Below are positions 1 to 9,500 of a DNA stretch of 64,000 bases, piece after piece (positions within the stretch are counted from its first letter, which is position 1; the number at the start of each line of letters is the position of its first letter). The position numbers and the translations under genes are program-made. The DNA lies in assembly GCA_037178975.1 (NCBI GenBank), contig JASJZH010000002.1, positions 2,170,001-2,234,000 on the forward strand, given 5' to 3'. The stretch comes from Oscheius tipulae. Lineage: Eukaryota > Nematoda > Chromadorea > Rhabditida > Rhabditidae. The notes under the pieces are model-generated. The model made no database searches. It saw only the letters and a program-made list of their open reading frames with translations, and had not been told where the DNA came from.

Positions 1-372
<372 letters not shown>

Positions 373-1421
373 TTTTTCCTGAAAACAGACCGATATTTTT
401 AAGCTGTCTGAAAATGAAAAAGCAAGAATTGAGATTTTTGAACTGCAACAGCAGAGAGCAATATAGCAAACAAACAAAAGCCTGCCTCTGAGGAGACTAA
501 ATAGCAAGTTTTCAGTGCAGAGAGGGATCACAAACCTGGCCAGCCCAGGATGCTAACCAAAGACGCGTGATGTTCACAAGCCTGACCGGCCAGGGTGCGA
601 GCGAACCTGGCCCGACGCCAACATTTAGACCAGATTTGCAATTGTTAAAATCAGGTGACAAACTATGAGGTAAAGTGGAGCTTATGGAAACGATTAGAAA
701 AGCAGAGCACGAACGAAGATCCAAAGATGCGAGCGGCAGAACAAGCAACGATGTACAAACAAAAACCCGTCTCTACGGCTGCTAGCAATAGTTTTCCACG
801 TTGCAGACAACGCAACTTTGCTGACAAATTACTAGAACTGCTCACAAATTCTTCAAAATTCACGAAAATTGCCAAAAAAGAAAGAATACGACGTCAGATT
901 TAGAAAGTGTCCCGTAAAAGTGGGAAGCATGCAAGGAAATTATCGCATCCTTTTAATTGATCCGTGGGAAGTTTTTTCCTACAAAAAAAGAGAGAAGATA
1001 GCAGAAAAGGAGTGTGGAAACCAGTGAATTTTTAGGCCAATGGGGATTTCAAATTGAAGAAAATTCTCGACAGATTACGGTATTTGGCGGCAGAGCGCGA
1101 TAACTCGAACAGATCAAAATTGTTCAGGCGTTTCGATGTTTTTGCTCATGGAAATTCTTGTGGAACAGAAAAAGACATTAAGTTAAACAATTCCATAACA
1201 AAGTAGTAGAAAATCAACCGGTTCTCTCAAGTATATTATATGTACAAAAAGTGTAGTCTTCTTGGTCGCAATTACTCTCCCGAAGAGCCTACCAGCAATT
1301 TCGGAAGGTTTTAAATTTAATAACTTTGTCTCTTTGTCTCTCTGCCTGTATGTCCCTCTGTCCGTTTGTCTCTGTCTCTCTGTCTTTTCGAATAAGAAAA
1401 ATAATAACTATCAGCCTGTAC
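373..1421. other. Intergenic, upstream of NAC-alpha; no gene seen
   Basis: Open frames here are short and have no recognisable product. A GTCTCTCTGTCTCTC-type low-complexity tract lies at about 1321-1385. The region 530-600 has two copies of CCTGGCCAG/GACCGGCCAGG-like sequence, possibly part of the NAC-alpha promoter, but this is only a guess. Confidence 0.4.
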
Positions 1422-1536
1422 TAATGCAGTTAGAGTCAAATCTCTTTTCATCCGGGAGTTCCTCGCCTTTCTTGATCGCCTTCTCCATCTGTTCCTGTGC
1501 CGTCCGGGCCGACATGAAGCGTGCTCGTTTTATTTT
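1422..1536 (-). pseudogene. Isolated exon resembling XRN-family 5'-3' exoribonuclease
   Basis: On the minus strand this stretch reads KRARFMSARTAQEQ followed by MEKAIKKGEELPDEKRFDSN and CI, then a possible GT donor (ATTA/gtacag) at 1422/1421. It resembles the segment of XRN1/XRN2 nucleases that runs through an RRFRAA...EKAIEKGE...LP helix into RFDSNCITPGTEFM, part of the catalytic N-terminal domain. I find no neighbouring XRN exons on either side. The downstream side is a GTCTCT-rich tract and the upstream side has no matching frame. It is therefore most likely a fragment left by duplication or decay. A gene with very distant exons is possible but would be odd in this compact setting. Confidence 0.55.
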
Positions 1537-1731
1537 GCCTTTTTTTTGCTAGCGCTTTCAATTCTAAAAAACAAGTTCAGTGTCTGTCTGTTCAAAGCCG
1601 TGCCCGGATCATATATTGAAGACTCTAAGCGTTTGTGGGAGACAAACTTTTTCAAAAGGCTCATTTGAGAAAGACTTGAGAAAAATTGTCAATGTCAGGT
1701 TCCCAAGATTAATAGCCCGAAAGAGTTGATA

Positions 1732-2267
1732 GCCAACAAGCTAGGCTGCCGCCCCTTCGGGGCGGTAGCCTAATTTGTTGGGCCCCTTGAGGCATATCTA
1801 CCTTGTCCTTTCCCCAGCAAAAACGATTGCTAATGACCATTTCTAATCAGTGAAACCCACTTCCCACTCTTTGACTCCACTTTCTATCCCTCAAACCCAC
1901 TTCCCTTTCACTCTTTGAACCCATTTCCCATTCCCCAACCTAACTCCCTGTCCAAGTAATGCTAACGCCCCTTGGGTTCATTGCCAGTAATAATCCGATT
2001 CTTCCAAAACTGCTCGATTTCTACTTTCTTCTGTCCAACTGTCGTGACCCTTTCCTCATACTTCAACCTGTCCGCATTCCCTTCAATCGAGGTACCGTGA
2101 CAGGAGCAACGTTTCCCCAACGAAGCTATCTGCCAAACTGACTCGATTTGGCTTGACTTGCAAACAATTAGTGTGCGCACAAAATAGTGCACACTAATTG
2201 GCAATTAGGGCTTCAGACAGACAGACAGACAGACAGAGACGCGAGGACAATTTAAAAAAGACAAATT
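1732..2267 (+). repeat. Hairpin-bearing dispersed element, copy 1 (family A)
   Basis: The unit opens with a strong hairpin (CCAACAAGCTAGGCTGCCGC... TTC loop ...GCGGTAGCCTAATTTGTTGG). It runs through a C/T-rich middle with repeated CCACTTCCC and CTTTGA motifs and ends in a second inverted repeat. That repeat is CAATTAGTGTGC with GCACACTAATTG, separated by 12 bases at about 2166-2203. A (CAGA)n tract follows. The next unit follows directly in tandem. No coding capacity was found. It may be a non-autonomous mobile element; the class is unknown. Confidence 0.8.
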
Positions 2268-2739
2268 AGGCCGCCGCCCCTTCGGGGCGGTAGCCTAACT
2301 TGTTGCGCACCTTGAGGCATATCTGCCTTGTCCTTTCCCCAGCAAAAACGATTGCTAATGACCATTTCTAATCAGTGAAACCCACTTCCCACTCTTTGAC
2401 TCCACTTTCTATCCCTCAAAGCCACTTCCCTTTCACTCTTTGAACCCATTTTTCCGATTTCTAGACCCAACTGCCTGTCCAAGTATTGCTATAGTCCCTG
2501 GGGAGTACAATGACAGTTATATCCTCTGATACCTTTGAATTTTGCCCGGTTTCTATTCCCTTCTGTCTGCCTGTACTGGTCCTTCTCTTTCACTTCGCCC
2601 TGTTCGCATTTTCCGCGCCAGTCGAGCTACCATGACAGAAGCAACGTTCTCCCAAAGAAGGTATCTCTCGAACTGACTTGACTTGCAAACAATTAGTGTG
2701 CGCACAAAATAGTGCTCACTAATTGGCAATATTGGCTTC

Positions 2740-2778
<39 letters not shown>

Positions 2779-2800
2779 GACGCGAGGACAATTTAAAGTA
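2268..2800 (+). repeat. Hairpin-bearing dispersed element, copy 2 (family A), tandem to copy 1
   Basis: This repeats the organisation of the preceding unit almost base for base: GCCGCCCCTTCGGGGCGG hairpin, CTTGAGGCATATCTGCC, the C/T-rich middle, the AATTAGTGTGCGCAC palindrome and a longer (CAGA)n tract. It differs by scattered substitutions and small indels, so the tandem duplication is not brand new. Its end lies about 45 bases from the 3' end of the minus-strand choline kinase gene. Confidence 0.8.
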
Positions 2801-2843
2801 GATCTTTACTACTGTCAATACAATGCAAGCCTAGCGAAAGGAG

Positions 2844-4267
2844 TCAAAAATCCTTCAAGTAGTAGTAAAGCGTCATTCGATCTCGCCAAGCATTGTAGAA
2901 ATCCAGAAATTTCTTTCCCTCTAGATCGCAAATGATGTCCCAGAGCGCCCACCAGAAGTTCAGAACTGCTTTGAAAGACATAGCCTCGGTTTCCAGTGTC
3001 CCCAAGTCTCTGAGCCGCAAATTTTACGTATGTTTGGGACAGCTTACTGTTCCATGTCTCCTGACAGACCATGATTTCCACAAGGCAGACCTTCTCTTTT
3101 TAGAAGCTCGTAGGTTTCTTGAAGATAACCTTCAAGAAAACTCTTGTGTATAGTCTGGTCAGTCAATTTCTGAGCAAATTCAGTACAGGTAGGGAAGGAA
3201 AGACAATAGGTCAGGGCCAGAAGATTGAAGTGAACGGCAAGGTCGAAACCTCTGAAAGTCTCTCTTATTCTCTGTATCTCTGTCTCTCACCTGTAGTTGT
3301 ACTGTCCAAACTCAAAGTCGATGATAACTATTGGGCTCTCTTTCTTTGGACAATCCTCTCTCAGCAGAATATTGGTAGCCTGAAATCGTTTGTCTCTTCC
3401 AACTGTCAACGAAAACCTACGTATACATCCCCATGGATGAAAAGAGTGGGGCTAGTTGTCTTCTCTAAGTACTTCTCGATCCGGTCAATCTCTCCTCTCA
3501 TACTTTCCAGATTGATAGTAGCTGGAAACTGAACCAAGCACTTTCTATGTCCTTGACTCATACCATCTCTTTTGGTACGTGTGCATTCTTGCTCCAGAGC
3601 TCGAACTCATCCCCACCTAGCTTCTCAATCTTCGTTAGCCATTGTCTCATGGTCGGGATCATCCGTGACTTTTTCGGAAGAGGCATGTCGATTTGATGAA
3701 TCTTGGCCAATGTTTGGGCTATCAGAGCGGAGTATCTGAAAGAGTCTGTGTCTAGAAACGTCCTCACTTAGGTTCCATGCATTCTTCAGGAGTCACGGTC
3801 CTACTCGGAATGTACTCTTCCAATCTACCACCAGGGAACACTCCCAACAGTTTTGGTCCCAGACCGTGTTCTGAAGAAGATCATGGTAAACAAGATCACT
3901 TACCGGCCAACTTCATGAAGACTACGAGCTCCGTTTGTAGCTGCATAGCATCTTTAGAACATTGGATACGGAGAATGGTGTCTGTAATGTCAGAAAAACC
4001 CTGTGGGATGGAACATTTGAAGACAAGGTTGGTGTACCCTCCTCTGAAAGTATGGAGAGTGACTGTCGATGTCACTGTCGCTCACACCATCTTCTCTATT
4101 TTAAATTCCCCATTCTTCCAATCAGCTCCGAAGAAATTTGAACAAATACTCATTGCCCTAGCAACAGCCTCTTCATGGTTCTCCTTAAACTTCAAAAAAC
4201 ATTCCTAAATACTAGCCTGAATTTTGAAAATAGCCGCGGCTACCCAAAGATTCTGATCAACAAGCAT
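2844..4267 (-). pseudogene. Choline/ethanolamine kinase paralogue with a stop at codon 21
   Basis: Eight exons can be joined: 4267-4086, 4043-3904, 3870-3768, 3735-3564, 3528-3421, 3379-3291, 3251-3048 and 3009-2844. They total 1164 bases, exactly as in the neighbour at 5004-6416, and introns 1-6 are in the same places. The protein has VGGYTNLVFKC, EHGLGPKLLGVFPGG, the catalytic IHGDVY-ATNILL block, the choline kinase motif IVIIDFEFGQYNYRGFD and a C-terminal FYNAWRDRMTLYYYLKDF. The only clear defect is TAG at 4207-4205 (codon 21), where the neighbour has a glutamine codon. M39 could restart translation but would lose the N-terminus. The catalytic HxD motif reads HGD here, against HND in the neighbour. 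An extra 38-bp intron (3047-3010) is absent from the neighbour. It is either a very young pseudogene, a gene using a later start, or a base error. Confidence 0.8.
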
Positions 4268-5003
4268 TGCCAAACACCAGACAGGCGAAAGACGAAAGAG
4301 ACTGAAGGGAAAACAGCTCGACACGGAAGTAATAGCTATCAGATAATACACTTCCGCGGAGGACCGTTCCGTTTTGATCGATGGTGGACAGGAGCTTCCC
4401 GACCGTGTTTTTTGGTAAACAAACGAGTTCCGAACTAAAACACCTCACACGAAGGCATCATAAAACTTTTCCGAAAAATGAGGCAAGCGATCAGTTTTGG
4501 CAAACATTTAGAGGAACGGTCTAGGGACAAAGATCACCAACTCTGATGCATTTCAAGGCACCAGACTCGTAGTTAGATCTGGAAGGGTACTGGTCAAATG
4601 AACAAGAGAGTATCTGATCCGTCTTGTCTTTCTGTTACTCTGTTACTCTGTCTCTTTCCCATTATCGATTTTTGCATTGTTCCACACCAAAAAAGTACAC
4701 AAAGTACACAAAAAGTCAACGACCAAAGATGCAACACCAATCTGAGCTCTTGATTCCAGACCAACTTATCTAACGCGACGTGGCAATTACACACGGTGTG
4801 TGTTCCAGACAAAATAAAAGGGGATACCCAGTGTTTGTTTCCATGGCGTTCTCCGCAAATCAGCTGTTTGTTTATAATACTCCGTGGGAACACCCCACAA
4901 TCGATGACGCACTTTGCTCCACGTGTACCTTTGCCTTCTTTCCCTCCTTTTCTATCCTACTGCTCTCATTTACAGGTAGTGTCGTAGCTAGAAGTTAGAA
5001 GAA
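4268..5003. promoter_or_regulatory. Shared upstream region of the divergent choline kinase pair
   Basis: These 736 bases separate two head-to-head genes and must hold both promoters. No coding frame is convincing. A CATTTACAG acceptor-like site about 30 bases before the ATG at 5004 could be a trans-splice site. No TATA box or repeated motif stands out. Confidence 0.4.
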
Positions 5004-6416
5004 ATGCCAATTGATAAGGATCTCTGGGTTGGTTTTTCTAATTTTTTAATGAGAACGAATATTCAGGACTGTTTTATTAGCATTGAGGAAAGGAAAGAAG
5101 ATGCGACTAAAAAGGCGCAGACTATTTGTTCAGACTTCTTGGGAGAAGCATGGAATTCCCAAGAGTTCAAAGTTGAGAAGATTAGGTAAGTGACAGAGAG
5201 ATAGAGTCAGAAAGACAGAGATACAGAGAGACAGCTCTTCTTTCAGTGGCGGAATGACCAACCTTGTCTTCAAATGCTCTATTCCTGAAGGAAGTTCTCA
5301 TCCTCACATGGCTCTGCTCCGTGTCCAATGTGACAAAGACGTTATGCAGCTACAAAATGAGCTCATAATTTTCATGAAACTTGCTGGTACTACAATATTT
5401 TTACGAATATACTCTAAGTTCAGAACACGGTCTTGGACCGAAACTACTGGGAGTGTTCTCCGGTGGTAGACTGGAAGAGTTCATTCATAGTAGGACGTTG
5501 ACCTATGAAGAGACCAGAGATCCAAAGTGAGTCAAGCTGCAATTCTTAATCACTCCTTCAGGTACTCTTCTCTGGTAGCCCAGACGATGGCAAAGATCCA
5601 CCAAGTGGATGTACCTCTCTCGGTCAAACCCCAGATGATTCCGACTATGAGACAATGGGTTGACCGGATCCATAAGAATGGTGGGGATGAGTTCGATCTC
5701 TGGAGCAAGAATGCTGGAGTACCGAAGGAGATGGTGAGAGTCAGGGGTTCAAAAAGGATTTGCTTCAGTTCCCAGCAACAATCAGCCTGGAGAGTATGAG
5801 ATTAGAAATTGACCGGATCGAGAAGTACTTGGAGAATAATAAGAGTCCTTGTCGACTGACTCACAACGATTTATACGTGAGTTTTCTATTAAGAATGGGA
5901 ATGAGTCAAGAGATTCAGGCAACCAATATTTTACTGAGAGACAGCTGTCCAGAGGGAGAAAATCCTATCGTCATCATTGACTTTGAGTTTGGAATGTATA
6001 ACTACAGGTGAGAGACAGAGAAGCAGAGAGACAAGCGCTATTTCAGAGGTTTCGACATTGGAAACCATCTGAACGAGCTCGGTATGACCTACTTCGAAGA
6101 AATGCCCACCTACTCAATGGATCTGGTCAAATTGACTGACAAGTCTCTTCACAAGACTTACTGTGAAAGCTACCTCCGGCAGACCTACGACCACATCAAG
6201 AAGAAAAACCTCTCCTTCGAGACAGAACGACTCTCTGGACAGATGGACAGAGATATCATCATACTCGAACAGGAGGCTGGAGCGTTCCAGGCCATCGCCA
6301 ACTATTGGTGGGGATTGTGGAACATTGTCTGTGATCAAGAGGGAATCGTAGGAATGGACTTCTATAACGCTTTCCGTGATAGAATCGCTCTGTATTACTA
6401 CTTGAAAAACTTCTAA
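5004..6416 (+). CDS. Choline/ethanolamine kinase
   Basis: The enzyme phosphorylates choline or ethanolamine with ATP, the first step of the Kennedy pathway to phosphatidylcholine/ethanolamine. Seven exons (5004-5185, 5247-5386, 5424-5526, 5562-5733, 5769-5876, 5919-6007, 6047-6416) give 387 residues. Family features in order: SGGMTNLVFKC (nucleotide-binding strand), EHGLGPKLLGVFSGGRLEEF, AKIHQVDVPL...TMRQW, the Brenner box LTHNDLYATNILL with catalytic N-D, and the choline kinase motif VIIDFEFGMYNYRGFDIGNH. The C-terminal helices follow (ANYWWGLWNIVC, FYNAFRDRIALYYYLKNF). Introns 2-5 are only 35-42 bp. Introns 1 and 6 carry GACAGAGAGAC tracts. The gene is convergent with the K-Cl cotransporter. 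It looks intact; substrate preference cannot be told from sequence. Confidence 0.93.
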
Positions 6417-6512
6417 TTTGTTGTGTGACTGACAGAGAGAGACAGTAACAGTGACTGTGAGAGGACGAAAAAGAAACAATCTTTATTGAAAACAAGATAA
6501 TAATAGTCATGG

Positions 6513-9500
6513 TTATGAGTCAATGGTAATGACTTCCCGTCCACTACCCCCAATGAAGAGAACTCTCTTGAGATCCTCTGTCAGAACGTCCAGATATGAC
6601 ATGTAGGAGTAGATAAAATTTTCCTTCTTCCTCGACGCGTGAGGCAAATTGAGAAGAATCAGTTGAGAGTCTGGACTGTTCTCCTTGATCACGTGGTTCA
6701 GGCGTATTGAGGTGTTCATCTTGTGCACATTGAGCTTGACTTCCATTGTGTCCAGGTCCTCTGACGGAGTGATGGAGCGGTAGAGACCGTCGGCGGGGTT
6801 GCTGTAAGGCTTAGTTGGTTGTCTGTCTCTCATTCTCCCTGTCTCTCTATGTCTCTATCTGACTGTTTTCCAGTCTCTTGTTTCTCTGTACCCCTACCTG
6901 ATAAACGACGTCTCCTCCTCATCCCCCCGAATGTTGATGACCACCGGAGCTCCACTTCTCAAGGAATCATCTGAATTTTCTCTACTTCTGACCCTCTTCC
7001 GACTCACAGTTCTTCTTACTCATCTTGGACGAGACTGTGTCGTCATTGTTGTAGAACTCATTGATGTAGGAGCTCTCTCTGGAGCGGCTTCTTTTCAGCT
7101 CTGTCTGTATGTTCTTCTGTCTCTTCTCGACTTTGGCCGTCTTCTCGAGGATCTCCTCTGTGATCTCTTGATCCAAGAGGGCTACTATCTGGAAAAGTCT
7201 CTCTGTCTCAGTTCACTGTCTATTGTTTTGTCTCTGTCAACACTCACAAAAACTTCAGCATCAATCCTCAGCATGTAAATGTATTTCTGGAGGCCGGCTT
7301 TCATGTGTGCCGACTTGGCGCTGTCAGTGTCACCGATAGCAAAGATTCTCAGAGAACAGCCCTTCCAAACTTTGTGTTGTTTCAAAAGATAGGCGATAAG
7401 CATCAAGATACCGCCGTCTTGGACTACCCACCAGATGTCGACAAACCTGAACGATTGTCCTCATCTTTTGGGGAACTGTACTGTCCTTACCCAGTCAGTC
7501 TTTCAGTAGGTTCAGGAAACTCTGTGATTCCTTTGGCCATGATGATACAGTGCTCGTTGGCTCTTCCCTGCATGATTTGCTCTGAATAGGGCGTAGTTTT
7601 CAGTCCAATAGGGTCACTGACCGGCGAAGAGAGACACTTCATTTGAGTCGTCAAGGTTAGGCCAGTTCAGAAGGACAGTGTTGGGACAAAGACCGCCGAT
7701 TCCGACGGATTGGAAGACACCGGAGACACACCCCATTATCTGAAGCGAAGCTGTTGGGCAGAAAGACAAAGAGACAGAGAGATAGAGCCATAGAGAGAAA
7801 GATATCCCACCTGGTCATTCTGATAGAAGAGAGTCTTGGCAAACCCTCGTAGTCTGGCCTGACCCATATCCTTCTGTACCCTCTGCTTGATGTCTCTCGC
7901 TCTCTCGCGGTCAGCTTGATTGTCTGCAGCTCCCTTGACGAAGGCGACCGAGATGGCCAGTCCTCTACCAGCTTTCAACTGTCCGGCTAAGTTCAACATA
8001 GAGGTGGCTCGAACATCGATTGTGCTCTTGGACCACTGTGACGAGAGACAGATCATTAGTTGGGGACGCCAGTTCTTCGGATGCGGATCTTTATCTTCAA
8101 CTTTGAGTAGAGAAAACTGTGCTGTAGTCAAGGCCAGTCCACGCATGCCATCTCCCCATTCCTTTTTGGCTCTGAAATTTGTCTATTTACCAGTTTGGAC
8201 AGGAACCTACCCCTTCCATTCCACATACTTGTAGATGGCAAAGGTTAGAGCACAGGACAGTAAGGCCAGATGCCAGTCACTAGTGAACATGATGAAAAAG
8301 CAGAGGAACGCTCCGAGCAGGGACAGGGACCAATGGAAGTACTTGAATCTTGGACGCCAGTTCGGAGCCTTGAGAATGGAGTGCATGAAGGCAATGATGT
8401 TGACGAAGGCATAGCACATGAGGAAGAAGAAGTCAAGGACTTCGGCAATCTTGTCTACGGCTCCAAGGAGAATGGCCAACTCGGCGATGAATGTGGTCAG
8501 AAGAAGACTAAAAGATTGACAGAGACTTGAATGAGAGCTTACCCAAGGAGAGGTTCATTTCTCTTAGTCACCTTGGCGAACGGGGCAAGCAGCGGAAGAA
8601 CATCATCCTTTGCAATGGACTGGAGGAGACGCGGAGCACTGACCAGACATTGGAGAGCTGCTCCGAAGGTCGAGAGAAAGGCTCCGACTATGACTATCCA
8701 GGGGGTAGGCCAGGCCAGAACTGCCACAACCATGGTATTGTCGATTGAGCGTCCGAATCTGGAAAAGAAGTATGAATCTCTCTGTCTCTCTATATCTGTT
8801 CCAAACTCACTTGTCTCTCAGCACAGATCGATCTACACTCGCTGCGAACGTAAAAGCCAATGCATAGTAGATCAAAGAGGTTGTCGTAGTAGCTGCTATC
8901 GTTCCCGATGGAATTGACCTCTGTGGATCCTTCAAATCTCCGCTCATGTTTGTCCCGGTCATGATTCCAGTAACAGCGGGAAAGTAGATAGCCAGCAGGA
9001 GGAAGAAGCTTGACGTGACGTCCTGTACCACCTCAGCATCCGGCTTGCCCTGTATTCCTGGGAGAACCTCGTTCTGGGCCATGTATCCGGGCCACAGGTT
9101 ATCTGAATATGGTCTTTCTACTCTGTTTTGTCTGTCTCTCTGTCAACTGGTCCCAGTCGCTGAAAGATGAGCTCCTGGCTCTACAACTGGACAAACAGGC
9201 TCTCTTTTTTTGGAAATGCAGCACAAGTCGAACGAGAGCGTCCCAATGACGATGGATCCTTTCAAGAGAGTCGAGTCCTGAGCATCCGTTGTAGTTCACG
9301 CCCAGGTAGACCTACAGATGTTGATTTTGGAAACGTAGATTCTTCGAAGACGTCTGTCTATCTGGCAGTGGTTCCATGGGCCAGTTTCCTTGTCCTGACC
9401 AGTCCTTTGGTAGTCGCTACCGTACTCCCATTGAAACTTCTAGTAGGAGCCACAGTAGTCCAATTGAGTGGGGTCCCGTTGAGAAGAGCCGCTGCGGTCC

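Noticed and set aside
2210..2780. (CAGA)n runs considered as possible CRISPR-like or satellite arrays
   Set aside because: Simple microsatellite within a dispersed eukaryotic repeat; no spacer structure.
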